NCBI GenBank assembly: GCA_943369355.1
Contig: CALRMX020000001.1
Coordinates: 310,001-374,000, forward strand
Direction of reading: 5' to 3'
DNA length: 64,000 nucleotides
Origin: UBA7662 sp943369355
GTDB taxonomy: Bacteria; Bacteroidota; Bacteroidia; UBA7662
This document shows, one piece after another, positions 9,311-19,520 of this stretch (position 1 is the first letter of the stretch; every line of letters begins with the position of its first letter). The notes beneath the pieces are model-generated. The model was not told where the DNA came from and did no database searches. It saw only the letters and a program-made list of their open reading frames with translations. Both the position numbers and the translations under genes were made by a program.

Positions 9311-11269
9311 ATGAACTTGACTGACCACAAAGAAAACACATCGAAGCCATTATCTGGTGAAGAAGTAGTTAATCCAAATGAAATTCAACCTTCAGAGGCT
9401 CCTTCGGAGGTTGGCGCTACTGAAAATGTAGACCTCGAGGAGAATGTAAGCGATACTTATAAAGCTGAAATTATTGCTGAAAATCTCATCCCAGAATTAA
9501 CAACTTCGGATGAAGAAGAAGATGAGCACGAAATTGAGGATCTTCAAGACGAATCTCTCTTTGAAGGTTTAGAAATTGATGCCTTAGTTCAACACTTTAA
9601 TGACCTCATTAAAAGTGAAAATTTAAGTTCTGTCAAAAACAAAATATTCACACTAAAACAACTCATTGAAGCTCATTTTGAAAAAGAAAGGCATGAAAAA
9701 TATGCGGCTTTCTTGGAAGAAGGGAACGACTCTGAAGAATTTGCACCTGCTCCATCTCCTTTACACTTACTGTATTTAGAGCAGCTTAGTCGATACAGTG
9801 AACGAAGAAACAAGGAAAAAGAGTCTAGAGACCAACAATACCTTTCCAATTTTCAGAAAAAAGAAGAACTACTTGAAAAACTAAAACTGCTGGTAGAATC
9901 TGAAGAACAAGGTAGCCACGACAGGCTGAAAGACCTGAATAACCAGTGGAAAGAAATAGGCCCCGTAGCACTAGCACAAAGAAAAGAGCAGTGGCAACGT
10001 TATCACTTTTTAATTGATAAGTTCTACGATAATCTCCGAATTAATCGCGAACTCAAAGAACTTGATTTACACAAAAACTTAGTAGCGAAGACTGAGCTAT
10101 GTGAAAAAGCTGAGGAACTATTGCTCGAAGCATCGGTAAAAAAAGCAGTAGATGCTCTGAATCATCTACACGAAAATTGGAAGCAAATTGGCCCTGTACC
10201 TCGGGAACAAAAAGAAACGATTTGGGACCGTTTTAAGTCAGCATCAGATAAAATCTACGAAAAACGAAAAGAATTTTTCCAGGTTTTAGATGGTGAACGC
10301 GGTGAAAACTTGAAGCGCAAAGAAGCACTTTGTTCTAAAGTAGAGGAATTAATCAAACAAGAACCTAAAGAGCATAATGGTTGGCAAAAAGTAACTGAGG
10401 CAATAGAAGCTATTCAGGCGGAATGGAAAACCATAGGCTTTGCGCCGAAAGCTGAAAATGCAGTAATATGGAAAAGATTTAAAGAAGCTTGTGATCAAGT
10501 ATACCAAGCTAAAAATCAATTTTACCGTCATATCAGGCAGGACCAACTCGACAATTTGAGCAAGAAGAATACGCTTTGTGAACAAGCTGAAGCTTTAGAG
10601 AATTCTGAGGATTGGAAGGCTTCTACAGATGCCCTGATTCGGCTTCAAAAGGAATGGAAAAAGATTGGTCCAGTACCTAAGAAAAATAGCGATAAAGTTT
10701 GGAAGCGCTTTAGAACGGCATGTGATAACTTCTTCAAACGCAAGAATGAACATTTTGCCTCCATGGATAGCAGTCAAGAGAAAAACCTGCTTGCAAAAGT
10801 AGCGCTCATTGAGCGTATAGAGGCTTTTCAGCTTTCAGGAAAGGATCAAGAAGATTTAGAAGCTTTGAAACTCCTTCAAAAGGAATGGCTAGAAATTGGT
10901 TTTATCCCGTTAAAAAACAAAGTAGAAATTCAAGAGAAATATCGGAAAGCGATTAATGCTCATTTCGACAAACTCAAGCTTAGTGCGAATGAGAAAACAA
11001 GGATTAGTTTTCAGAATAAAGTAGACGCCATTAAACAGGACAGAGATGGTGATAAGTTGATGAGAAAAGAGCATTTTCAGATTCAGCACCGAATTAGCTC
11101 AATTCAAAATGACATTGCTCTTTGGGAAAACAACATGGAATTTTTTACCGCATCAAAAAATTCTAAAAATGCCGAGGTTTTAAAAAGGGAAATAGAGCTC
11201 AAAATTGAAAAAGCCAAAGCCGAAATAGCACAATTAAAAGAGAAACTAACCATACTACGTGAATCATGA
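9311..11269 (+). CDS. DUF349 repeat protein, coiled-coil
   Basis: A 652-residue protein with an acidic, low-complexity N-terminal stretch (about residues 1-90) followed by five DUF349 units of about 70-75 residues. Each unit carries the hallmark W-x-x-I-G followed by P and a basic helix, for example WKEIGPVA, WKQIGPVP, WKTIGFAP, WKKIGPVP and WLEIGFIP. The C-terminus (ENNMEFF onward) is a charged coiled coil. The frame is open from a TTG at 9245, but the ATG at 9311 is the better start. DUF349 proteins are common in Bacteroidota and have no firmly established function. Confidence 0.82.
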   Translation: MNLTDHKENTSKPLSGEEVVNPNEIQPSEAPSEVGATENVDLEENVSDTYKAEIIAENLIPELTTSDEEEDEHEIEDLQDESLFEGLEIDALVQHFNDLIKSENLSSVKNKIFTLKQLIEAHFEKERHEKYAAFLEEGNDSEEFAPAPSPLHLLYLEQLSRYSERRNKEKESRDQQYLSNFQKKEELLEKLKLLVESEEQGSHDRLKDLNNQWKEIGPVALAQRKEQWQRYHFLIDKFYDNLRINRELKELDLHKNLVAKTELCEKAEELLLEASVKKAVDALNHLHENWKQIGPVPREQKETIWDRFKSASDKIYEKRKEFFQVLDGERGENLKRKEALCSKVEELIKQEPKEHNGWQKVTEAIEAIQAEWKTIGFAPKAENAVIWKRFKEACDQVYQAKNQFYRHIRQDQLDNLSKKNTLCEQAEALENSEDWKASTDALIRLQKEWKKIGPVPKKNSDKVWKRFRTACDNFFKRKNEHFASMDSSQEKNLLAKVALIERIEAFQLSGKDQEDLEALKLLQKEWLEIGFIPLKNKVEIQEKYRKAINAHFDKLKLSANEKTRISFQNKVDAIKQDRDGDKLMRKEHFQIQHRISSIQNDIALWENNMEFFTASKNSKNAEVLKREIELKIEKAKAEIAQLKEKLTILRES

Positions 11270-11669
11270 ATCCAAACTTCTAGAACAAAGTCCAGTCATT
11301 TTTTATGATGGAAAATGTGTTCTTTGCAGTTGGACTATCAAATTCATTTTAAAGTTTGACAAGAACCAAAAGTTCTTTTTTTCTGACTTTCAAAGTCAGT
11401 GTGCACGAGAATTTGGTGTTTATTCACTTGAGCCCGAAACTGTAATCCTCTGGCATCAACACCGAGTTTACTATAAGTCAAACGGAATTCTAAAAATAGG
11501 TCAACTTCTCGGTGGTGCTTGGAAAATATTAGTTGTATTTAAGATTATTCCGCTTTTTATTCGTGATTACTGCTACGACTTAATAGCCAAGTACCGGTAT
11601 TATGTATTTGGGAAATATGAGCAATGTCCATTACCAAGTCCAGAGTTTCGTTCTAGATTTCTCTCGTAA
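11259..11669 (+). CDS. DCC-family thiol-disulfide oxidoreductase-like protein (DUF393)
   Basis: The short protein carries the defining motif DGKCVLC near residue 18, the D-x-x-C-x-x-C pattern of the DCC/DUF393 family, which is predicted to have a thioredoxin-like fold and redox activity. It starts with GTG at 11259, overlapping the end of the DUF349 gene by 11 bases; the ATG at 11266 is out of frame. The overlap implies translational coupling with the upstream gene. The physiological substrate is unknown. Confidence 0.82.
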   Translation: MNHESKLLEQSPVIFYDGKCVLCSWTIKFILKFDKNQKFFFSDFQSQCAREFGVYSLEPETVILWHQHRVYYKSNGILKIGQLLGGAWKILVVFKIIPLFIRDYCYDLIAKYRYYVFGKYEQCPLPSPEFRSRFLS

Positions 11670-11672
11670 AAT

Positions 11673-12392
11673 TTAGTTATCGTATTTCTCCAGTTGCTTG
11701 ATAAATACTTGGATATCTTTCGGATAAGGTGCTTCTACATTAATCTCTGTTGATTCATTCAGATTAAATTTTATCTGCCGTGCATGAAGAGCGAATCTAG
11801 ATATCATTGGACGTTCTTCTTCAAACTCGCTTATTTTAAACTTCCGCTTCAATCGTGACAAAAAAGGCTCTTTGCCACCGTAAGCCAAATCACCCGCAAT
11901 TGTCGCTTTTTGAGAAGCTAAATGCACCCTAATTTGATGGGTTCTGCCAGTAATAGGAGTACACTCAACTAAAGTATAATGCCTGAAATATTTAACCGAA
12001 CTAAAATAAGTCAAGGCATCTTTTCCTTCAGAAAAATCAATTCGCATTAAACCGTTTCTTGCGGTTCCTATCGGTAAATCCACCTCTAGATTTTCAAATT
12101 TGTGGATTCCATCAACGATAGCATGATATCTCTTTAAAACTCTTCTATGCTCAAATTCCATTGCTATTGTCCGGTAGGTATCATCATCTTTGGCTAATAC
12201 CAATACACCAGAAGTTTCTTTATCGAGTCTGTGACACAGCCGCAATTCAGGATTATAAGAACGAGCCAATTTCAATAAACTAGTTTTCTCTGTAAAACGC
12301 TCGTCTAATGAACTTAGATGAGGTGGCTTATTCAGAACTACGACCTGTTCATTTTCAAATAGAATCAGATCATTAAAAGAAGGTGCTTTCAT
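11673..12392 (-). CDS. RluA-family RNA pseudouridine synthase
   Basis: The 239-residue protein has the RluA-family catalytic motif HRLDKETSGVLVLAK, whose Asp attacks the uridine, and the later RTHQIRVHLA segment. No N-terminal S4 domain is present, so it resembles the shorter RluA/RluC-like members. Which rRNA or tRNA uridine it modifies cannot be decided. It lies 24 bases downstream of the histidine kinase gene on the same strand, but also has its own promoter-like element immediately before the ATG. Confidence 0.87.
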   Translation of the reverse strand: MKAPSFNDLILFENEQVVVLNKPPHLSSLDERFTEKTSLLKLARSYNPELRLCHRLDKETSGVLVLAKDDDTYRTIAMEFEHRRVLKRYHAIVDGIHKFENLEVDLPIGTARNGLMRIDFSEGKDALTYFSSVKYFRHYTLVECTPITGRTHQIRVHLASQKATIAGDLAYGGKEPFLSRLKRKFKISEFEEERPMISRFALHARQIKFNLNESTEINVEAPYPKDIQVFIKQLEKYDN

Positions 12393-12397
12393 TGCAG

Positions 12398-12429
12398 CAA
12401 AAGTACCCTTTGAAAGTTATTTGTCGACA
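12398..12429 (-). promoter_or_regulatory. Candidate promoter abutting the start of the pseudouridine synthase gene
   Basis: On the minus strand TACTTTTG (12405-12398) is a perfect TAnnTTTG, preceded after 22 bases by a TTG. Only 5 bases separate it from the ATG, so a transcript started here would be nearly leaderless. Confidence 0.35.
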
Positions 12430-13454
12430 ACCTTTTTTAAAGTAACCCCAAAAGTTGAACCTGCACCAACCGTACTTCTCACGGTAATTGTTTGGTTATG
12501 TGCTTCCATGATGTGCTTCACAATACTCAATCCTAGTCCTGTGCCCCCCTCTTCTCTAGATCTACCTTTATCTACTCTGTAAAATCTCTCGAACAATCTC
12601 GGCAAATGCTCCTCCGCAATCCCAATACCCGTATCTGAAATCTCTATAAGATAATAGGTGTCCATATCGTAAATGCCGGCTAACGTTTGACCACCAGTAT
12701 TTCCATACTTAATTGAATTTGTGATCAAATTCACCAATACTTGACGAATTCGTTTCTTGTCTGCTTGAACAAAAAATGGAGGAGTACAACCTTGTTTAAA
12801 TCCTAGGATTATGTCTTTTTCTTTCGCTTTTAACTCAAGAGCATCGTATATATCCTTAATGAGGTCCCACACTTCAAAAGTTTCTAGATCTAGTTTCGTT
12901 TCTCCCGATTCTAGTTCAGAAATAGTTAATAGATCCTTTACAAGTACCTCCATCCTATCAGCACTTTTGGCTGCTTTTTTAAGAAAGTGGCGAGTAAGCT
13001 CTTTGTCGTCTATCGCCCCATCGAGCAACGTATGGATATAACCTTGAATATTGAATATCGGCGTTTTCAATTCATGTGAAACATTCCCGAGAAATTCTTT
13101 TCGGTATTCTTCCATGATTGCCATTTGCTCGTTTTCAGAAGTCTTTTCTTTCGCCCAATTTGCCACTTCAATTTCAACCTCCCCTAAGGGGTCACTTCCT
13201 AACTTTTCTTCAACTAAAGCATTGAATTTGTTTGACTTGTAATTATAAATCGTCTTGTAGATGACTTTAATCTTACGGTAAATAAAGTAGTTAACTGCGA
13301 ATAAAACTGTTAGATAAAATACACCAAACATCAATGCTGTTGTAATTATTGATGCGGCAAAACCTAGCCCTGCTATAATTACTATTAGAAAATATAAAAC
13401 GGCCAAGATGGCCGCTACTAAAATAGATAAACTAACAGGAGTAGGGTTTTTCAT
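12417..13454 (-). CDS. Sensor histidine kinase, PhoR-like
   Basis: Two adjacent N-terminal membrane helices (about residues 8-30 and 35-57) have almost no periplasmic loop between them. They are followed by a HisKA domain with the phospho-acceptor motif SHELKTP near residue 128, then an HATPase domain with the N box NLITNSIKYG, DTGIGI and GTGLGLSI. The absence of an extracellular sensor suggests it reads an intramembrane or protein-partner signal. Its start overlaps the stop of the response regulator gene by 4 bases, so the two form an operon. Confidence 0.92.
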   Translation of the reverse strand: MKNPTPVSLSILVAAILAVLYFLIVIIAGLGFAASIITTALMFGVFYLTVLFAVNYFIYRKIKVIYKTIYNYKSNKFNALVEEKLGSDPLGEVEIEVANWAKEKTSENEQMAIMEEYRKEFLGNVSHELKTPIFNIQGYIHTLLDGAIDDKELTRHFLKKAAKSADRMEVLVKDLLTISELESGETKLDLETFEVWDLIKDIYDALELKAKEKDIILGFKQGCTPPFFVQADKKRIRQVLVNLITNSIKYGNTGGQTLAGIYDMDTYYLIEISDTGIGIAEEHLPRLFERFYRVDKGRSREEGGTGLGLSIVKHIMEAHNQTITVRSTVGAGSTFGVTLKKVVDK

Positions 13455-14140
13455 TCAGCTCCGAATTTATAACCAACACCTTTCACTGTTGTTATATAAT
13501 CTTCCCCCACTTTTTCTCGTAATTTTCTAATATGTACGTCAATCGTACGGTTTATCACAACTACATCATTACCCCAAATTTGCTCCAAGATCATGTCTCG
13601 GGTGAATACTTTACCAGGTTTGGAAGCAAGTAAATACAGTAATTCGAATTCTTTCTTAGCAAGGTTAATTTGCTTTTCACCTCTGTTAACTACAAAAGTT
13701 TCCCTATCAATAACTAAATCACCCACCACTATTTTCGGTTGTATGATTTCGTCTTTCCCACCAGTTCTTCTCAAAATGGCATTAATTCTACTAATTAGTG
13801 CCCTTGGTTTGATTGGTTTAGCAATGTAATCGTCTGCCCCAGCATTAAAGCCCATTACCTCTACAAACTCTTCATTTCTAGCGGTAAGAAAAACGATAAA
13901 GGTATCTTTGAGCTTCTCAATTTCCCTTAACTGACGACATGTTTCGATGCCATCCATCTTAGGCATCATGATGTCGAGAATGATTAAATCAGGCTTAGAC
14001 TCTTTAGCAGATTTAAGAGCATCGACTCCATTACTGGCGGTACTAACTTCGTAGCCCTCTTTAGTTAAGTTGTAGGCAATTATTTCTAATATATCTGGCT
14101 CATCATCTACTGCTAATATTTTGAATTTAGAAGCACTCAT
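13451..14140 (-). CDS. OmpR/PhoB-family response regulator
   Basis: The receiver domain has the acidic pocket VDDE and phospho-acceptor Asp in LIILDIMMPKMDG near residue 55, and a conserved Lys in AKPIKP. A winged-helix DNA-binding domain follows, ending TTVKGVGYKF. The 229-residue length is normal. It is the first gene of the operon with the kinase at 12417-13454. The regulon is unknown; the similarity to PhoB is general, and no pst or pho genes are nearby. Confidence 0.92.
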   Translation of the reverse strand: MSASKFKILAVDDEPDILEIIAYNLTKEGYEVSTASNGVDALKSAKESKPDLIILDIMMPKMDGIETCRQLREIEKLKDTFIVFLTARNEEFVEVMGFNAGADDYIAKPIKPRALISRINAILRRTGGKDEIIQPKIVVGDLVIDRETFVVNRGEKQINLAKKEFELLYLLASKPGKVFTRDMILEQIWGNDVVVINRTIDVHIRKLREKVGEDYITTVKGVGYKFGAE

Positions 14141-14209
14141 AGTTTAAATTTTGGTTCAAAGAAAGTTACATTTTTCACTACGAAGCTTCATTTACTCGTT
14201 AAGAAATTA

Positions 14210-15331
14210 TTAATTCAAGATGTTAGTCAGTTTGTCCTCTAAAGCCTTACCTCTTAAATTACGATCTACAATCACTCCTGCCGGATCAATTAAATAGGTA
14301 GCAGGAATGGAAGTGATATTATACAAACGGGCTGCTTCACTATCCCAATACTTAAGATCACTGACATGCAACCAGGTAAGATTATCACTTTTGATGGCTT
14401 TTACCCAGTCGGTAGAGTCACGATCCAAACTAACGCCTAGAATGTCGAACCCTTTGTCTTTAAAACGATTATAAAGTTTTACTACGTTCGGATTTTCTTG
14501 ACGACATGGTCCACACCATGATGCCCAAAAATCAATAAGAATGTATTTACCCCGGAGCTCAGATAGTTTTATCAGCTTACCTTCTGGTGTTTTTAGCGTA
14601 AAATCGGGTGCAATTTTACCTACTTGCAAATTGGCCTGTGCAGCGTATGGCTTTAAAAACTCTACAAAATAAGCCGTGTACTTTGATTTGGGTGCTTGTA
14701 ATTGAAACTTTTCTAAAAGTTCAATATACCAAGTGTAATTATTTTCGGGCTGAATAAAACCACCTGCGAATAAAGCAGCATAGATAGGAATTACAGTTTT
14801 GTCTTCTTCTTTGAAGAAATTCAACACCTTTTCCTTTTGCTTAGCTTCCAATGCAGAATACTTCTCTTGTGCAACTACTCGAACGCTATCAAACTTAGGC
14901 GTATTGGCAAATGGTTCTAGCATCGCATTCAGCTTATTAACTTCTTGCTGAAAGGAGTTAAATGAACCAAAATATTCCTTTAAACGCTCCGCCCCTTCTG
15001 AACCTTGAACCTGGTATTGAGAGTCAAAATCTTTTAGGTTACTTGTAATTTCAATTTCTTTACCATTTTCGGCTAAAAATGGAATCAGTTTTCCTTCTAA
15101 AGTTAAAACCAATACAGTAGGTTCGCTAGCAACGGCGTTCATTTCAAACTTACCCGTTTTATCCAAAACAACTGAGTCAAGCGTAACTACCTGTTTATTC
15201 GTAAACTCTACGAGTTTTAACATTTTGCCATCGGCATCTTCAATTATGCCTGACAAGTTAAATTTACCTGAATTGGAGGCATTACAACTCGACAATAGGC
15301 TTGCTAAAGCGATAATGAGTATTTTTTTCAT
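14210..15331 (-). CDS. TlpA-like thioredoxin lipoprotein with DUF4369 N-domain
   Basis: A lipoprotein signal peptide ends in the lipobox LLSSC (Cys at about residue 16). An N-terminal DUF4369-like beta domain (about residues 25-110) and a helical middle precede the thioredoxin domain with active site WASWCGPC near residue 267. This layout is characteristic of Bacteroidota envelope disulfide reductases. It starts one base after the gatB stop on the same strand, so it is probably co-transcribed with gatB and alaS. The electron donor and client proteins are not evident. Confidence 0.88.
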   Translation of the reverse strand: MKKILIIALASLLSSCNASNSGKFNLSGIIEDADGKMLKLVEFTNKQVVTLDSVVLDKTGKFEMNAVASEPTVLVLTLEGKLIPFLAENGKEIEITSNLKDFDSQYQVQGSEGAERLKEYFGSFNSFQQEVNKLNAMLEPFANTPKFDSVRVVAQEKYSALEAKQKEKVLNFFKEEDKTVIPIYAALFAGGFIQPENNYTWYIELLEKFQLQAPKSKYTAYFVEFLKPYAAQANLQVGKIAPDFTLKTPEGKLIKLSELRGKYILIDFWASWCGPCRQENPNVVKLYNRFKDKGFDILGVSLDRDSTDWVKAIKSDNLTWLHVSDLKYWDSEAARLYNITSIPATYLIDPAGVIVDRNLRGKALEDKLTNILN

Positions 15332-16786
15332 CTAGTTTTCAATGAGTTCTACAAAAATTTTATTCGCCAATTTTGGGTCGGCTTTACCTTGAGTAACTTT
15401 CATAAGTTCACCCATAAACAAACCTAATACGCCTTTTTTGCCCGAACGATATTCCTCCACTTTTTCAGGATACTGCAGTAATATGGATTTAGCTTTTTCT
15501 TTCAAATTGTCCTCATTCGAGTCTTGAACTACATTTAGCCGCTTGGCTATTTCCAACGGAGATTCATTTGATATTAATAATTCGGGGAACACACGCTGAG
15601 TCGCAGCCGAATTACTTATTACATTTTCATCTACTAATTTGATGAGTTCCGAAAGCCGTGAAGCCGACAAATTCAGTTCTTTCATTTCCTTGGCTTCGGA
15701 ATTTAAAACTGATTTAACTGGTCCCATGATCCAATTCGCAACAGCTTTGTAGTTGGGATTATGTTTTACTACTTCTTCGAAAAAGAGGGCATATTCTTTA
15801 GAATCGGTAAGCACCTGAGCATCGTAAGATGAAAGCTTATACTCGTCTTGAAACTTATTCAATAAAAAATTTGGCAATGGCGGCATCATTGAGCGAACCT
15901 CATCTATATATGCTTTATCAATAACTACAGGCTGTAAATCAGGTTCAGGGAAGTATCGATAGTCGTTGGCTTGTTCTTTTGAACGTAGCGAAAACGTGGT
16001 TCCATTTACTGCATCAAAACTCCTCGTTTCTGAAGATAGCTTGTGTCCACTTTCTAATAACTCAATTTGACGTTGAAACTCGAATTCTATGGCGCGTTGT
16101 ACGTTGCGAATTGAATTCATGTTTTTAACCTCTATCTTGGTTCCAAACTCTGAGGCACCTCGCTTTCTAACTGAAATGTTTGCATCACATCGCAAACTAC
16201 CTTCTTCCATATTTCCATCACATATCTCTAAATACCGAACGAGTTTTCGGATTTCTGTTAGATAATTGTATGCTTCTTTAGAGGATCGTATATCAGGTTC
16301 ACTCACTATCTCCAATAAGGGAACTCCACACCTATTTAAATCTACCAAGGAGTCGTAAGCATCCATATCGTGTATGCTCTTTCCGGCATCTTCTTCGATA
16401 TGAATTCGGGTAATACCAATCCTTTTAGTTTTTCCTGAGTCGTCTTTGGTTTCAACCCATCCGTTGAAACAAATTGGAGTAGTGTGCTGGGTTATTTGAT
16501 ACCCTTTGGGTAAATCGGCATAGAAGTAATTTTTCCGTGCAAATTCGTTCCATGTCCGAATTTCACAATTTGTTGAAATTCCAAGCTTGATGGCATATTC
16601 TAAAACGCTATTGTTTAATACAGGTAGAGTACCGGGATGTCCTAAAGATATAGGACTTACCAAAGTATTGGGATTAGCACCGTAGGTTGCTTCATCGCTT
16701 GAAAAGGCCTTACTTGCTGTGGCTAGCTGTGCGTGCACCTCCAGTCCTACGACTAATTCATAATCTTCGTAGATGTTATTCATCAT
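15332..16786 (-). CDS. gatB: Asp-tRNA(Asn)/Glu-tRNA(Gln) amidotransferase subunit B
   Basis: GatB is the kinase/amidotransferase subunit that converts misacylated Glu-tRNA(Gln) or Asp-tRNA(Asn). The 484 residues show the N-terminal motif VVGLEVHAQL, the metal-site region and EVKNMNS segment, and a C-terminal YqeY-like tail ending NKIFVELI. The first ATG at 16786 overlaps the alaS stop in an ATGA arrangement. gatA and gatC are not in the window, so the complex is encoded at separate loci here. Confidence 0.95.
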   Translation of the reverse strand: MMNNIYEDYELVVGLEVHAQLATASKAFSSDEATYGANPNTLVSPISLGHPGTLPVLNNSVLEYAIKLGISTNCEIRTWNEFARKNYFYADLPKGYQITQHTTPICFNGWVETKDDSGKTKRIGITRIHIEEDAGKSIHDMDAYDSLVDLNRCGVPLLEIVSEPDIRSSKEAYNYLTEIRKLVRYLEICDGNMEEGSLRCDANISVRKRGASEFGTKIEVKNMNSIRNVQRAIEFEFQRQIELLESGHKLSSETRSFDAVNGTTFSLRSKEQANDYRYFPEPDLQPVVIDKAYIDEVRSMMPPLPNFLLNKFQDEYKLSSYDAQVLTDSKEYALFFEEVVKHNPNYKAVANWIMGPVKSVLNSEAKEMKELNLSASRLSELIKLVDENVISNSAATQRVFPELLISNESPLEIAKRLNVVQDSNEDNLKEKAKSILLQYPEKVEEYRSGKKGVLGLFMGELMKVTQGKADPKLANKIFVELIEN

Positions 16787-19413
16787 CTTAAGTTTAATAA
16801 CTTATGAGCTTCTTCTAATGCATCTGGTAATCGGTTCACGTCGCTACCACCAGCTGTAGCGAACGTATTTTGTCCACCACCACCACCTTGAACAATTTTG
16901 GCAAGCTCTTTAACCAGTTGATTAGCATTAACCGTAAGCTTTTTGGAAGCTTCGTCTCCAACTGCTACAACCAGGTGAGCTTTTCCTTCGTGGAGCATTG
17001 CCAAAACGATGACTGAGGAAGGAATTCTACGCAAAGTTTGCGCTACTTTTTTCATTACCTCCACCGATGGCGAATCAATTTGCTTGATTAAAATGTCTAA
17101 TCCGCCATTCTTAACGAGTTGACCAGATAATAAATCAACTTGTAAACTAGCTGTAAAATCCTCCATTACTTCTAGTTGCTTCCTAAGCATTTGATTATCA
17201 TCGCCCATTTTAGTAACGGCATGAATCACATTCTTAGGATTTCGAAGTAACTCGGTCAGTTCCAAAAGTGTTTTGGAATGCGACTCCAGGTAGTTTAACG
17301 CGTTAATGTCAGTGTAAGCTTCAATCCTACGTACACCTGTGGCAATTGACGACTCTGAAGTAATCTTTAGTAATCCTATTTCATTGGTGTTTTTAACGTG
17401 AGTTCCTCCACACAATTCAACAGAAAATTTCGCGTCGAATGTGATTACCCTTACCGTATCCCCATATTTTTCTCCGAATAGGGCCATCGCTCCCAAATCT
17501 TTTGCCGTTTGAATTGGAACATCACGCCTTTCATCCAAGGGTATTGCAGCTTTGATCTTTTCGTTCACTAATGCTTCAATTCTCTCAATTTGTTCATCGG
17601 TTAGCTTCGTAAAGTGAGAAAAATCAAAACGTAGATATTCATCATTCACCAAGCTTCCTTTTTGTTCAACATGTTTTCCGAGTACTTCGCGTAATGCTGC
17701 ATGCAGCAGGTGCGTGCCACTATGGTTTTTCGTTACCAAATTTCTTTTTGCCTTGTTAACGACAGCTGTAAACTTTTCATCAACATTCAAAGGAAGCTTT
17801 TCGATTTCAATTACTGGCAAGTTATTCTCTTTGTAACTTTTGAGTACTGGAATGCTCTCTTTTAATGTTTGCAAAAAGCCAGTATCTCCAACTTGTCCGC
17901 CGCTTTCAGCATAAAATGGAGTGCGATTTAAGACAACTTGAATTGTCTTTTTGCCTTTGGAATTGACTTCCCGATATCTAACAATTTTTGCTTCACATTC
18001 AAGCTCATCATAGCCTACAAAAATTGGAGTATTAAACGTATTATCTACCACTACCCAGTCGGCCACATCCATTTTGGCATCCGCCCGTGAACGTTCTTTT
18101 TGCTTCGACATTTCTAAGTCGAATTCAGCCTCATCTATTTGCAAATTATTCTCTTTAGCAAGAAGGGCTGTCAAATCAACCGGAAAGCCATAGGTATCAA
18201 AAAGCTCAAAAACCACTTTTCCTGGGATCAGCGTTTTTCCAGACTTTTTCAAATTTTCTTTCATGCCTTCAAAAAGTTTTAGCCCATTTTGCAATGTCCT
18301 TAAGAAAGCAAGCTCCTCTTCTTTAATTATTTGAGCTATAAAATCGGTCTGAGGAGGTAATTGAAGGAAGACATCTCCCATCTGAACATTTAAAACAGCC
18401 ACCAATCTGTGTAAAAAAGGCTCTTCAATCCCTAAAAAAGTATAACCATAACGTATTGCCCTTCTTAAAATTCTTCTGCAAACGTATCCGGCTTTATTGT
18501 TAGAAGGTAACTGCCCATCAGCAATAATGAAGGTAATGGCTCGGATATGGTCGGAAATAACTCTAAAGGCTATATCGGTTTCTTCACTAGCTCCGTATTT
18601 GACACCAGAAAGAGCCTCTATTTCACTAATAATCGGTAGAAATACATCAGTATCATAGGTTGCCTTTTTATTTTGAAGCGCCATACATAAGCGTTCGAAA
18701 CCCATACCAGTATCAACATGTTTCGCAGGCAGCGATTCAAGACTTCCGTTTGCCAAACGATTGAATTGAATGAAAACCAAATTCCATATTTCAACAACTT
18801 GAGGATGATCCTTATTGACCAAGTCTCGGCCTGGTACTAATGTCTTCTCTTCGGCAGTTCTCAAATCAACATGCAATTCAGAACAAGGACCGCAAGGCCC
18901 AGAATCGCCCATTTCCCAAAAATTATCCTTTTTTGAGCCGTTTAGTATATGATTAGCAGGCAAATGATTAGCCCAAATCGTTCTAGCCTCTTCATCTGAA
19001 TCTAAATTCTCTGATGCATCGCCTCCGAATACCGTAGCGTATAAGTCATTTGGGTTTATCTTATACTCTTTTGTTAGTAATTCCCAAGCCCAATTGATTG
19101 CATCTTCTTTGAAATAATCTCCAAATGACCAATTCCCCAACATTTCGAACATGGTATGGTGGTATGTATCGTGGCCTACATCTTCTAAATCGTTGTGTTT
19201 ACCGCTAACCCTCAAACAATGCTGTGTATCTGCAATTCGAGAAAACTTAATCGGCTGATTTCCAAGAAAAAGTTCCTTAAATTGGTTCATGCCTGCATTT
19301 GTAAACATCAAAGTAGGGTCGCCTTTTACGACAATTGGCGCAGCGCTTACAATATGATGGCCTTTCGATCTGAAGAAATCTAGGTACCGTTTCCGGACTT
19401 CTTGTGAGGTCAT
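16783..19413 (-). CDS. alaS: Alanine--tRNA ligase
   Basis: The 876-residue enzyme has normal family length. The class II catalytic core begins with FRSKGHHIV and TLMFTNAGMNQFK. The editing domain carries the metal-binding HSGTHLLH and CGGTHV motifs near residues 570 and 670. The C-terminal DHHA1 glycine-rich region reads VQGGGGGQNTFATAGG. It heads an operon with gatB and the TlpA-like gene and is divergent from the M23 peptidase gene across 107 bases. Confidence 0.96.
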   Translation of the reverse strand: MTSQEVRKRYLDFFRSKGHHIVSAAPIVVKGDPTLMFTNAGMNQFKELFLGNQPIKFSRIADTQHCLRVSGKHNDLEDVGHDTYHHTMFEMLGNWSFGDYFKEDAINWAWELLTKEYKINPNDLYATVFGGDASENLDSDEEARTIWANHLPANHILNGSKKDNFWEMGDSGPCGPCSELHVDLRTAEEKTLVPGRDLVNKDHPQVVEIWNLVFIQFNRLANGSLESLPAKHVDTGMGFERLCMALQNKKATYDTDVFLPIISEIEALSGVKYGASEETDIAFRVISDHIRAITFIIADGQLPSNNKAGYVCRRILRRAIRYGYTFLGIEEPFLHRLVAVLNVQMGDVFLQLPPQTDFIAQIIKEEELAFLRTLQNGLKLFEGMKENLKKSGKTLIPGKVVFELFDTYGFPVDLTALLAKENNLQIDEAEFDLEMSKQKERSRADAKMDVADWVVVDNTFNTPIFVGYDELECEAKIVRYREVNSKGKKTIQVVLNRTPFYAESGGQVGDTGFLQTLKESIPVLKSYKENNLPVIEIEKLPLNVDEKFTAVVNKAKRNLVTKNHSGTHLLHAALREVLGKHVEQKGSLVNDEYLRFDFSHFTKLTDEQIERIEALVNEKIKAAIPLDERRDVPIQTAKDLGAMALFGEKYGDTVRVITFDAKFSVELCGGTHVKNTNEIGLLKITSESSIATGVRRIEAYTDINALNYLESHSKTLLELTELLRNPKNVIHAVTKMGDDNQMLRKQLEVMEDFTASLQVDLLSGQLVKNGGLDILIKQIDSPSVEVMKKVAQTLRRIPSSVIVLAMLHEGKAHLVVAVGDEASKKLTVNANQLVKELAKIVQGGGGGQNTFATAGGSDVNRLPDALEEAHKLLNLR

Positions 19414-19431
19414 AAATTTCTGATTATCTGA

Positions 19432-19462
19432 TTGTTGAAGACGTTATTTGAAACTAAGTTTG
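19432..19462 (+). promoter_or_regulatory. Candidate promoter for the M23 peptidase / MerR operon
   Basis: TTG repeats at 19432-19437 are followed, 17 bases on, by TAAGTTTG at 19455-19462, a perfect TAnnTTTG. The start codon is 58 bases downstream. Confidence 0.5.
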
Positions 19463-19520
19463 CATTTAATTAAAAACCAACTTAATTTCAACAGCGCTAA
19501 ATTATACATAATAAGCCAAA

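Noticed and set aside
9311..11269. Repeated WxxIG units as a DNA tandem repeat
   Set aside because: The units are similar only at protein level; their DNA is diverged, so this is a domain repeat and not a tandem DNA repeat.
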